The notes beneath the pieces were generated by a model. The model saw only the letters and a program-made list of their open reading frames with translations, did no database searches and was not told where the DNA came from. Source: Aquila chrysaetos chrysaetos (lineage: Eukaryota; Chordata; Aves; Accipitriformes; Accipitridae). Taken from it: a stretch of DNA of 64,000 nucleotides. The DNA is taken from positions 24,094,759 to 24,158,758 of the forward strand of contig NC_044012.1 of NCBI RefSeq assembly GCF_900496995.4. The letters run 5' to 3'. A program made the translations under genes and the position numbers. Shown piece after piece: positions 33,004 to 44,786 of the stretch (its first letter is position 1; each line of letters begins with the position of its first letter).

Positions 33004-36000
33004 ATGGTGAGCGCGGCCCGTGCCGGTGCGCCGGGCCCGGTTCCCCCCTCTCCGGGTCCGTCCCCCCCGCCGCAGCCCGTTCACGGCCCCTGTCCCCCCG
33101 CAGCCCGCCAGCGTCCCCGCACCCCCCGGCCGTGCCCCCAGCCAGCCCCGCAGCCGATACAGGAGGAGGGCCCGGAGCACCGCGGTGGATGAGCTGCTGT
33201 TCGGGGACAGCTGGGTAAGGGGGCCGGGATACCGGGGGGCACCACCGGCTGCCCGACCCCTCTGCACCGGGCAGTGCCACGGAGGGGTGGGTGTGGCTGG
33301 GACCTCACCAGGCCAGAGCCGGCCCCATTCCGCCCTGGGCACCGTGGTGCTGGGGTCCTGCCCGGGGTCCTCAGCCCGGCTCGGGCACCCCCCGGCCAGG
33401 GAGCGCTCAGTGCTTCAGCCCCTCGCACCTTATCTGCCGGCCCTCATCCCGCCCTGCTCGCCCCGGCTTGCTCGCGGGAGGCTCTTCACCATATTGCCTC
33501 CACGGTCCCTGTTTACCAAACCTCCCGGGTGAGGGACGCTGTTGCACCCTTTGCCAGCCCTCCCTGGGCCCTGCCACCTCTGTGCTCTTAATGCCTTGCC
33601 CGCTGTGGAAGCCCAACGTTCAGTTCCTTCTGGGAGAGCTCAAAATCCACCCCTGCCTCCTGGGAGAGTGCCAAGGCACCAGACCAGACCAGGGACTGCA
33701 TCTGCCTCTGTCCTCCTTGATGCACACTTCTACTTTTCACAGGGTAATTAGTTAATTAGTGAGATAAAGGAGGCTCAGGAGGTTAGACACCCTGGTAAAG
33801 GGGAGGAGCTGGCATTACCAGGTTTGTACGTTAGATAGCGGTTATTTCATGTGGGATATAGAGAGAGTCTTTGGAGCAGGGGCTGGAAGCTTCCAGAGCA
33901 GCTCGTTGCCAACATATTTAGACTTTCATCAGGGAGCTACGAAATCGGTCCCCTTGGAGACAAGGCAGAATTGCAGCAGGTCTCTGACCTCCTGGCCGGA
34001 TGCCCTGGCCATTGAGAGAGGAGATAAACAGAGAGCAACAGCTCTTTCCTCTCCAGTCTTGTAAGGAAAAGGCTGTCTTCCTCCACGCTCGTCCCTCAGC
34101 TGTCCCCGGCTCCTGCAGGAGAGCCCAGGGGAGACCTGCAGCCACTGTCACCGAGGTGGATGATGGCATTTTCCAGGCAAGGGTGATGCTTTGGATGTCC
34201 TCCTCCCACTACTACTTCCCCCACCTCCTTTGTCAACTCTCCCAGGTACTCTCCCCGTGGCAGGTTGGGTTTATGGCTGCAGCCGTCGGCTCACCCCACA
34301 CTTTGCGTCGTCTTTGACACAGATCGAGGTACAAAGGCCAGGCTGGACGCCACTGGAGTTTGGCCCATCTCACGCTTGCCATGTCTTCAGCTGTTAAAAC
34401 ATTGGAGGCATCTCCGCTGGGGCCGCGGCAGGCGGCTGGCTACCATGAGGGGACCACGCTGTGTTTGAGGCACTTGTCCCTCCTTGGGGGTGTGTGTTTG
34501 TGGCTGTAATTTCCTCTCCTGGGTCTTATTGTTTGAAGCAAATCTGTCCAAAAAGACTTGCCAAAACCCTTTGGCTTTTCAGAGGAGAGGAAGGAAGCGT
34601 GTAATGAAGATTGCCTCCGCTCCTAACTGGAGGCTGTATGGATGGTTTGCCTCGTGGGGCAGGAGGTTGGGAACACTCCTGGCAAGCAACCTGCTCCAAG
34701 GCTGCCGGGTCCGTGTGCCTCGGACACCCTACAAGCTGAGGAACCCCAGGCAGGTTTATGATCTGTTATCTCAGAAGCCTTCAAGGCAGTTAGATAAAAA
34801 TGTTGTAGCGCTCCTATGGGTGATAATTGAATTCCCTGAGATTAATCCAGGTCTAGTCCAAGGAGTTCTGGCTATGGGGACAATGTGCGGGCTGGCTGCA
34901 GTGATTAACACTATTATCTTTGTTTGCACGGGTGTTTCAGTGCCAAACCCTTTAATTCAACAGCTCCCACTTGGGGCCCCTGGTGGCCGGGAAGCTGCTC
35001 TGGTACCTGCCGTCCTGGACTGCGGGAGAGCCCGTGGTTCGGGGCCATCAGACCTGTAAAATGGAAATATTGCAGACCTGTAAAATGGAAATATTGCTGG
35101 CAGCAAGTTCCCAGAGAACTGCTCATTGCCCGGCCGGCTGTAGGATTTGTTCCAGCAGTTGCTTAGGATTTTAAAGCTGAACTAGTATATAGAAGTCTAG
35201 GGGAAACCACACATCTGTGTGTATCTTAGATTAGCTCTTGTGGTTCCCTGACCTGGGCAAGGATCTCGCTGGGACGCCTACGCCGTGGTTGGGCTCGGGG
35301 AAGCGACCCTGGCCTTGGGAAGTCAAACCTGCCCTGCTCAGCTCAGGTCTCCTGGCCAGGGACCATCCCGCTCGGCTGCTGGAGGTTTGCTCTGCAGACC
35401 AGTGCCTGCTCCGAAATCCTCCTTCCCGTGGGATTGTCGGCAGCCTGGGGGGCCTTCACCCCGAGCTGGACGAAGAGCCTGTTCCTGCCCATTGGAGACC
35501 CTGCGGCCTGATCGGAGCTTCCCGTGGGGCGGCCCCACGAGTCCTCGGGACACCCCTCGGCTTCTGCCGCCCCTCCGGGGGCACCCAGCGCCCACCCTGC
35601 CTGGGGGGTGCGGAGCGGGGTCCCCGAGTCACCCCGCAGCCGGGCGACGCTTCACTAGGTGGCAGTCTCGGCTCGAGCGAAGGGACCGGCACCGGTCCGG
35701 GATGGACTGGGAGGACGGGTTTCTGCCCAGGGCTGCCTGCCGCTTGATTGCCCTGCAAGGCCAGACCTCGAGCTGTCCCCGCTTCTCCCTCCCCAGGACC
35801 CCCCTGCCAGCTCCCAGCCAGTTTGGGGCAGTCTGGGCTGGTTTCCACCCAGTTTTTCCCGAGTTGTGGGGCTCAGCAGGACAGAGGTGCCGGTGGCCAC
35901 GGTGAGGAGTGGGGCAGGGGGCAGCCGCCATCAGCTCAAGGTAGCCGAGATGATGCTTGAGCATTTGTGAGGTCTTGCCCTGAGCAAGCAGCTACCAGCT

Positions 36001-39000
36001 CATCGTTTACTTCAGATTCGGGTGAGAGACTGACGCCCAGACTTTTATAGTAAAACCAGTGCTGTAGGGGTATTTTTGGTTCTCCCCGTGTCCTCATCAG
36101 GCCTTCGGAGCTGGGGCTGCTGAGGCAAAACACCCTTCTCATGCCCAGATGTCACTGGTCTTGGCAGTGTGAGAGGGTGTTCGTCAGAGCTCAGGGAACC
36201 TTGCGGCCTCTCGTGCCCAGAGCACCTCTGTGCCCAGGAGCGGGGGGCAGAGAGCTGTGTGTGGGCCAGTGGCAGGAAAGCCAGAGTAAACATCATCCTT
36301 TCTTGCAGAACCTGCAGCAGTCGTGCTCCGGCAGCCCTGTCGTGATCCTTCAGGATGCGCAGACTGCCCCAAAAGTGTCACCCACTGGCAGGCACAAGCC
36401 CGAGACCACCCATCTCATCACCAAGGACTTCATCCGTGACCTTGTGTAAGTCTGTGCCCGAGTGGCAGCTCTGAGGAGCTTTCGGGGCTCTGCATGTCTG
36501 TCACAGCACCGTCTCGGCATATGGAGCTTGTCCCACTGTTTGCCAGGACATCTCAGGGTAGGAGGGATGGGCAGCAGCACTCTGATACGCCTGGTTTGGG
36601 CAGCAATGCAGCCAGTGAGCACTGAGCACTGAGCATTTTACAGAGGCACTGAATCATCATAAGAACCAGTAAAAAGCAACATAAAACCTTCTCAGCAGCC
36701 AGAAAAGCTCCTTCTGGGCTGAACAGCCCCCCAGGGTAGCACCTGCCCCCCAGCACATATCAAACGCTGCCTCCCGTGCCCCGATACCAAAAAGCCCCAT
36801 GTGAGAAAGGCAGTGGAGTGTTGCCTGCAGCCCCTGCACACCAGGAGCTGTGTGTTTCTCTACAGGGATGTTTTATAAGCAAGACTGAACTGTAAGAACC
36901 CTGGCCCTAATTACTACACCTCATTAAAAGCCTGCAGCACATAGACAAGAATAGGGCCATTATCCCAGCCAGCTCCAATTTAGCCTCATTTTGACCTCCC
37001 TAAATATTCCTTGTAGTTGTCGTTCGGTGTGAGGTTCATCTTCTCTTCCTGTTTTGAACTTCTGTGTAATGCTCTTACACCCTGTAAAACGTGACACCCG
37101 CCCTGCGGAGGGTTCAGGTTTGGGTTTGGGTTTTGTGGAGAGTGAAATGGCATAGAGGCACAGGTGCAGGCTTTTGAGGCTAGTTCAGGCTTTCAAGGCT
37201 GGTACCTGGTTTTATACTTTCACATTCTTATTTGACCCTGCTGCTGAAGCTGAAGGCCAATTTGCAGATGTGTCGCACGGCCACAGCTCCAGCTGAAGCT
37301 AAGGGAAACTGTGCTGGTTTAATTCCTGAAAATCAGGCCCTAGACATCCCAGGCTGGTCACCCAAACACTGGGACGACTAAAGCAGTGGCCACTGTATCA
37401 TTACATTTATTAGTGCCGTTGTGACCATTAGCCATTCTTTAAAGCGTCCTGGAATCCGATGCTGTGATGCAGCTCTCGAATGATCATTATGCAGGTATCT
37501 GTTCATATTCACAAGGGTGGATGAAAGGTGACACACAATAATAATGAGTAAATTCTTAGTCCTGAACATCTTCAAAGTGCTCTATGCATTTGGTTAATAT
37601 ACGCTCCTACACCACACGCGTCACCATGGTATCTGAGTAATACAAAGAGTAATTAACTCCTTACAACTCCCCTGGAAAACAGCCCTGTGTTATTATCCAC
37701 ATTTTTACAAGTGGGGAAATGGGGGCACCAAGAGCTTCAGTGATTTCCTCTAAACCACAGCATGAGTCACGGGCAGAGTTTGTGGCTCTTCAGTGTCCTG
37801 CAGAGCCAGGGTGATGGCTGGAGGGACACCTGCCAGCACTGGGAGGGGAGAGGGTGCTCTGTGTTTGGGCAGCACGGCGTTTCCTCATCTCGTGCCGGGT
37901 GGATTCCCAGGGCAGCGGAGCCAAAGCTGAACTATGCTGTGCAGATCTGGAGTCTGAGCAGGCTGAGTGTCATTAAACAGAGTGAAAAGGCAGCTTCTGC
38001 TCCCCAAAATCTGTCTGCACGGAACAGAGGTTTCCATCCGGCATGCAGGAGCAGTGACAGTCAGTCTGGGGGACAGGGCTGAGCAGCTTGTCCTGCTGGA
38101 AAAGGGCTGAGGGCAGTGGTCAAAATTTTCCCAAATGAGAGCTGGGAAAGCCAAGTTGAACTGAAATACTTTCAGCATTTTTTTATTGGGGCTGACTAGG
38201 CCCATGCTGAAAGTTTTGGGGTTTTCCCAGGAGGCCCCTGGCCACCCCGCTGAGCATCCTGTCCCCCATGCATCACAGTGTGGTGCTGCTTTCACTGCAC
38301 TTTCTGTTTCTTCCTCCCCCTGACTGGGAGAGTCGGGTCCCCACAGCTCAGGCGCTTCCTGCATTGCTCTTGGGTGACTCCTGGTTGCAGAGCGGCTCCT
38401 GCTGCCCCTGGTGTGGGCAGGCCAGGCAGGTCCTATGGCCAGGCAGGGAGATCAGCGGGGTAGGGAATGGAGGGAGCCATCGGAGGCTCCATGCCACTGA
38501 CTGCTACTTCTCTGTGCCCCACTCCCGGTACCACCAGCATCCCTGCAGAGAACCCCGCAGCATCCCTCATTATCGGTCAGGAGGATTTCCAGCGCATTAA
38601 AGAAGCAGCTAGAGTCCTGACCAAGGAGGAGCGTGAGGCCAAGCAGACAGCCCTCAAAGTGGAGAAGGAAGCCATTCTCGTAGGCATTCCCCCCCCGCCC
38701 CTTCTTTCCTTGCTTGCTGACAGCTCTCGGGCTGTGGGTAGAGGTGGATGCACCCAGGTAGGGACAACCTTGTGGGTCGGAGATGTGCCAGCTGTGGCTG
38801 TCCCCAGAGCTCTGCTCAGGGGCCACCACCTTCATCCCCCTTTCACCCACATTTTGGTGTGCCCATGGCTACCAGGGCAGTGTGCAGGGGAGGCAGCACG
38901 GCAGTGTGTCTCGGGTCTCCTCTGATCCCCAGCCCAGGAGGGGCTGTGAAGGATCCCTGGGTTTGCCCGGTCCATGGGTGGGGAAGGAGTCCCACACTGA

Positions 39001-42000
39001 TTGCATCCAGCATTCCCACGCTGGTTGCTCCCCCAGCCCGTGGTGACCCTGGAGTCTGTGACAAAGCCTCTTGTACTGCATTTCTGCCACCCTGCAAAGG
39101 GAGTGGGGTGTCTTAATAGGAGTGTGGGAAGGGGCTACCCAGCCCCTGTGCCAGTGCTGGAGGAGCCTGCCATGCCCCTTGGCTCCATGCTGGGGATGTG
39201 TGTGGTGAAGCATGCCCCTTGTGAGCCAGGCTGCCCCACAGCACCCTTGGACAGGCTCAGCCTCACAGGGCTGCCCCGGGAGCGCATTCGGCTTTTGGCA
39301 GCCCTGCCTGTCCCCTCAGGAGGCAGTGAGTGAGCGCAAGAGTGCAGCAAAGCAAAAGGCCATCCTGCAGCAGCAGACGGGGAAGCTGAGCGAGCTGGAG
39401 GAGGAGGCGCGGGAGCGGGCCCAGTACCTCCTGCAGCGGGCGAACAGGATGCGCATGGAGCAGGAAGACGAGATCAAGGAGTTCAGCGAGGTAGGGCCAG
39501 GGGCTCCCCAGCATCACCTGGCACCACAGGGCCTTCTGCCAGCATTAAGACCTGCCTGAGCTGCCTGCTCGGACAGGCTGCTGAGAGCCCCCATGAGCTT
39601 CACCTTGGTGCTCTAGACCTAAACCCTGCTCTACTTGTTGCTACCCAGGGTCTTCCTCTCCTTCCCTTTTCCCCCTCCTCATCTGTGTGTCTGTCCCTGC
39701 TGCCACTGCCAAGTCTGACTCGGAGACCAGGGAGACCTGTTGTCCCCACAGCTGATCCTTGGTGCCAAATGCCACATGATCCGTGACATGCAGATCCTTG
39801 AGAAGCAGCTCATCGCAAAAGAGCTGGAGGAAGAAGAGAAGCGCCTGGCCAAGATGATGGAGGTAGAGAGGAAAAAGGCTGACGAGATGCAGGAGGAACT
39901 GGAGCGCAGGAGGAAGCAGGAGTTGATCAGGTTTGCAAAAAGTGCCTCTTCCCTGCAGAGGCATCCTTCCTCTTCCCAGGTCTTGTGCGAGAGCTGGGGT
40001 AGCCTCCAGCTGCCGGCTTCACACCACAGCACACCTCCCAGTGACTGCAGCTGGACCAGGCAGCATGACGCAGCAGACACACCACCTGATGTCCATGCCG
40101 GCATTTCTGCTTTTGGGAGTGGGACAGAGCTGGGGGAACCCTTCTACTCTCTTCTTTCCAGGGGGAGGCAGGAGCTTGTAAAGCAGATGGAGCATAATGC
40201 GGAGGAGCGGGCTCTGAGAGCTGAGCAACGGGACCAGGAGGCACAGGAGCTGCTGGAGTACCTGGAGCAGCTGAAGATGGAGGACCTGAAGGTGCGACTG
40301 GTGCCCCACTGGGGAGCAGGGGGGACTGGAGCTAGATTTTCACCTTGTTGGAAGGGTGAGCCAGTGCTGAGTAAGTCAGACTTGGTGTGTGGAGTCAACA
40401 GCCATCAGAATTAAAGCTCTGGTCTCTTGGGGAAGTTGAGGCATCCTCAGAAAGTAACCCAAGCTGCTAAGCACTCTCTTGCTGCGAGTGTGCTGCTGGG
40501 CCCTCAGGAAGGCACATGGGGAGGAGCGGAGGGAGCGCTTTGTTCTGCGGCGCTTGCCCTGTCGCCCTCGGACCCTCTGCACCGTTTTCAGGACTTGGAA
40601 CGGAGACGGGAGCAACAGAAGAAAGTCCAGGCTGAGATTAAACACATCAATGATGAGAACCAGAGGTGCAAGGAGGAGCAGCGGGAGCAGGAGAGAATGG
40701 CAGATGAGCAGGTGCTCGAGTACCAGAGGCAGAAAATGGTAATAGGACTGAGCATGTGTGGCAATGGCATAGGTTCAGCAGGCAGCAGAGGTGCTGCAAG
40801 AAGCTGCCACAAGGCTCTGTCCCACACAGGAGCGTGAGGCTGAGTTCGAAGCTGAGCAGGAGAGAATCCGTCGGGAGAAGGAGAAGGAGATGGCACGCTT
40901 GAGAGCCATGCAAGAGAGGGCCCGGGACCACCAGGCAGAGCAGGTGCGCGGCTTGCTGACACGCAATTTGCTCCTGTGCTGGCTCACTCACCACCTTCCT
41001 CATCACCACCCCAGCAAATTGGAAACTCCCCTGGATGTGGTGGGTCTACTGGGGCATTGCAGGTCTGGACCAGCACCTGGGGCAAGGTGATGTCCTGGAG
41101 CAGTGCTGGCCGTGGTGCTGGGAGAGAGGCAAAACCATGGTCAGGTGCTTCCATACCTCCCCCTGAGGGAAGCCCTCCATGACCCCTCCAGCGTTGCCAC
41201 TGTCCCCCTTTGTCAGGACGCACTGAGGGCCAAGCGCAGCCAGGAGGCTGCTGAGCGAGAGTGGCGGCGCAAGGAGAAGGAGGCGGTGCAGAGGAAGGCC
41301 GAGATGGAGCAGATGCTGAAGCGGAGCCGCCTGGAGCAGATTGCCCAGCGGGAGCACAGCATGGCCGTGCAAGTGCAGCAGGACCGCCATGAGTTTGAGA
41401 GGATTCTCAGGTGAGAGGGACAGTACTAGGAGCTCACTGGTGAGATGGCCGGCCCCTGCCTTGTGAAATGGGGCTGAGGGATGGGTGACACAGTGGCAGG
41501 GGGGCTGCCATGGGGGCTCCCAGCGAAAAGTCAGCAAAGCCGGTGGCTCTGGTGCTGGCCAAGGCCCTGCGGGCAGGTTATCAGCACGTGCAGGCTGGAG
41601 CAGGGCCTCTCATCTGCCCCGAGCTCTCCCGCAGGGCCCAGCAGGAACAGATGGAGAAGGAGAAGGCAGAGGAAGCGCGGAAGGCAGGTGTGCAGCTCGC
41701 CCATGCTAATGACGTCAGGCGCCAGATGCGGGAGCGTCAGCAGCAGCTGGCGCAGGAGCGGGTCGCCGCCTTCGAGGAGTGCCAGCGGCTGGAGGAGGAG
41801 GCCCGCCAGCGCAGCCAGCGCATTGCCCAGCTCAAGCAGCAGAAGATGCAGGAGCTCAGGTGATGTGCTGCCAGTGGCCACTTACTTGCCTGGTTCCCTG
41901 CATGTCCCTAAGTCCTCCCAGGCTTCCCACCATCTCCTGACCCCTGGGCCATATCACAGGTTCTTTTGCATACTTACCAAACAGGATCTGCTCCAGGCCC

Positions 42001-42161
42001 ATGGTCCTAAAGCTTGGCTCCAGTGTAGTACAGAATGCCTGATGATTTCTTTCCTCTGCAGATCCTCTGGCATCCCCGAGAAGTACTGCGCCCAAGTGGA
42101 GCGGAGGGCCCTGAGCCGAGCAAGCACAGCCCCTGGCCAGGCTCAGCCCCATGAGGAGTGA
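33004..42161 (+). CDS. CFAP45: Cilia- and flagella-associated protein 45
   Basis: Microtubule inner protein of motile-cilium axonemal doublets, an almost wholly coiled-coil protein. Twelve coding exons: 33004-33006 (the ATG alone), 33104-33214, 36309-36445, 38538-38679, 39320-39490, 39752-39930, 40162-40291, 40592-40738, 40830-40943, 41217-41410, 41635-41859 and 42062-42161. All junctions keep frame; product 550 aa against 551 in human. Landmarks: VDELLFGD, LITKDFIRDL, QEDFQRIK, EFEAEQERIRREKEKE (about residues 345-360), EREWRRKEKE and the final GIPEKYCAQVERRA, matching the human GLPEKYC motif. The first coding exon holds only the start codon before GTGAGC; the human gene also reads M then a small basic exon. 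Intron 2 is 3.1 kb. RFX sites lie directly upstream. No canonical AATAAA was found in the first 600 bases after the stop. Confidence 0.95.
33215..36308 (+). other. CFAP45 intron 2
   Basis: 3.1 kb, noticeably less GC-rich than the left half of the window. It contains an exact tandem duplication of a 24-base unit (GACCTGTAAAATGGAAATAT plus TGCA, at 35051-35074 and again, except for its last base, at 35075-35098). No exon with splice-supported similarity to CFAP45 was seen between the two flanking exons. Confidence 0.5.
36446..37560 (+). other. CFAP45 intron 3, left part
   Basis: AT-richer intron with no gene recognised. It leads into a MIR-like SINE fragment on its right. Confidence 0.4.
37565..37785 (-). 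mobile_element. Old MIR-like (CORE-SINE) fragment
   Basis: Read on the plus strand, TTATTATCCACATTTTTACA, then AGTGGGGAAATGGGGGCACC, AAGAGCTTCAGTGATTTCCT and GTCACGGGCAGAG, follows the reverse complement of the MIR core and central part (ATTATCCCCATTTTACAGAT, GAGGAAACTGAGGCACAGAG, GTGACTTGCCC, GGCAGAG). The flank with TAATTAACTCCTTACAAC matches the neighbouring MIR segment (TTTAATCCTCACAAC). The copy is highly diverged and very old, and lies in CFAP45 intron 3 in antisense orientation. The left limit is approximate. Confidence 0.6.
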
Positions 42162-44786
42162 AGCTCCGGTTCCCCAGCAACTTGGGGGTTTCCATTAGGC
42201 TGAGTTTTCAATGAACAGAGATGTTTATGGAGCAGACAGTGTCTTTCATCCTTCTCTCACTTTGGATTTATGGGCCGGGAGCTGCCCTTGGGGTTTGAGT
42301 AGCCCAAAGGCTCATTGTCCAACCTGCCCCACTCCCGGGACCAAGGTCACCCCTTGCCCATCTCCCCACATCCACTGGGCGAAAGCTGTCAGATGTGCCC
42401 CGTGTCCTTGGAGGAGCCGGGAGCATCCCCAGGCCCTCAGCATGGCTCAGTGTCACCACCAAAGCAGTGTGGGTGTTCCCAGCCCAAGCAGGGTAGCTCA
42501 GGTAGAGTCCCATGAGCCAGGCAGGCTCTTCATGCACACAGCCCTGGCCCTGGCTGCCCGCAGCTGCATCAGCCCTGGCAGTGCCACCTTCTTACCAATG
42601 TGTCACCTCTGGGCCCTGTGGCAGTGGCCTTCTGCAGGGGCAAAGCAAAGACACCGGAGCATGATGCAAACTTTTAAAATCCATTTGGATAGGGACTGGC
42701 AGCTTCAGAGCCAGGATCCCATAGGAGTGGCTCTGATTAATTGTCAGAGCTGCTGAAAAATAAGGAGAGCTGGCACAGGTGAGACTGCCCAGGGCACAGG
42801 GACAGCTCAGGACTCTGCTGTGAGCCTGAGCCTCCTCCAGGCTGGGTAAATAGGAAGGATGAAATGCCGTAGCCTCTTGTTATCTGTCTCTTCTCCAGCT
42901 GCTCTGTGTCCCTGTGGTGTGACATTCCTTCTGGGGCATGGGCTGAAATGCATTACTGGCTCTGCAGGGCATCTGCTGCCTCAGACCTAACCCTGAGCAA
43001 GCCCCTGCAGCCACCAAGCTCTCTGGGACCCTTGGGGCTTTGGCATCGGTGCCCAGCCCACAAAGCATCTGCAGTGCTCTGTGCCAGGGTCAGCTGTCCA
43101 TCCCCGGTCCCCAGCGGCCACATGCTGGTCGTGTCACTCTCAGTCACTGCCTCGGCCAGGCAGTCACAGCCTTGTTCTAGGCCAGGCTTAGCCCAGAGGG
43201 TTTCAAAGCCACCGCGCCGGCCACACCGAGGGGCCTGTGACCGCCGGCGGGTGGCCAGCTGGGGTGGAGCAGCTTCCCCACCCTTCCTGCGCGAGCAGGG
43301 CTCCCTACGCCAAGGAATGCAGGAGTCACTGGCAGGGGAGCCAGCGCCGCGCCGGCAAGGAGCCCCAAGCCACGGTGAGCCACGGGCCCGTCACGGCGGG
43401 AACGGCCACGTGGGAACAGCCCCGGCAGGCGGCACCCCTCGCCGCGTCGGTGCTGCCCCGGGGCCAGACCACGCACAGGGGCCCTGAAATCACAGACGCG
43501 GCAAAGCACGTGCTGGGTTCAACCCCAATTCCCAGCACAGGGCCGGTAAGGGTTAACTGGCAGCGGTGAGCTCAGCTTGGGGCCAGTAAATGGAGCAACT
43601 CTTGGCCTCAGGGAGTGTTTGGGACTGGCTGGGTGGTGCTGCCCAGCCAGCTGGGGCAGTCACGGTGTGGAAAGTACCAGCATCGACGAGCTGTGCCGCG
43701 GGGCAGTGCACAGGTGAGCTGGACATGGGGCCTGACCCTGGCCCACAGCACCAGAGCAGCCCAGCATGGGGGCTCAGCCCCGCCAAGGGACGTGGGCATG
43801 GAGAATGCCCAAGGCTGGGGCTTCCACAGGGCTGAGCATCCCCTGTGTGGCTCCCAAGACCTGCTGCAGAGCATCCCTGTCCCAGCTCCTCCATCCGCTG
43901 CTGAGCATCCCTGTCCCAACTCCTGCCCTCAGATCCCAGCAGGTTTCAGCCCCTCTCTTCCTCCCCTCCAGCTGTCCCAGTCTCCTCCAGCCACACTGCT
44001 TGTCTCCTCCGCTGTGCTGAGCATGACCCAGGGTGTGCTGCCCCTGTTGCTGCCGTGCCACAGTGTCCCCATGCAGTGAGCCATGGCCTGGAGCACGAGC
44101 CAGGTCTCTGCACTGAATTTCAGCAGTGCCACTGGCACCAGCGTGAGCTTGGTGGGTGCCATGGTCCCCACATGGCTGCATCCCTGTGCCCGCTTGCTGA
44201 GGGGGCAGGACCGGAGGAGGGATCTGCAGGAGCTTAAGCCCATGGACAAACCACACCTTTAAGCTCTTCCAATTGCCCTGAGTCCTGCCCCAAGACCCAA
44301 ATCCTTTCGGGACCTGCATGGGGCCAAGTTGGCACTTCCATGCAGCCATGGTGCTCAGCCATGTTCCTGCAGGGTCACAGGCAGCCTTTTCCCACCAGCC
44401 ACACTCATCCCGCCAGTGCCCACATCAGGGTGGCCACTGGGCACCATGGGGTCCACAGCCCCCCTGATCCCTGCTCTGCTGCTCCGGGTGCCCCAAGGGT
44501 GTGCTGGTGCCTCCTGCCCACGGTGCCTGCAGTGACCCCCCGGCCCGGGTCCGGCTGGATGGGAGGCCATACCATGGTGATGCTTAATTACCAGGTAGGG
44601 AGTGGAGCAGGGCGGCATCGCTCACGCACAGCTTGGAGCCACTCAGTCATCCCAAAGGCATCCGCCCCACAGGGAGGAGCACCCCAGCCCAGCATGTAAA
44701 AGCAGCCCCGCACGGCCGGCTGCCTTGTCGCCTCGGAGCCTCCTCTGCTCCCGCTCCTCCTCACCACCCGGCACGGCTGCAGCGTC
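42162..44786. other. Intergenic between CFAP45 and VSIG8
   Basis: No gene recognised. 43200-43560 is CpG-rich with two E-box CACGTG words (43408-43413 and 43507-43512) and may be a regulatory island. 43860-43925 contains a short duplicated phrase (GAGCATCCCTGTCCCA). A TATA-like ATGTAAAAG lies about 90 bases before the VSIG8 start. The open frames lack family features. Confidence 0.45.
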
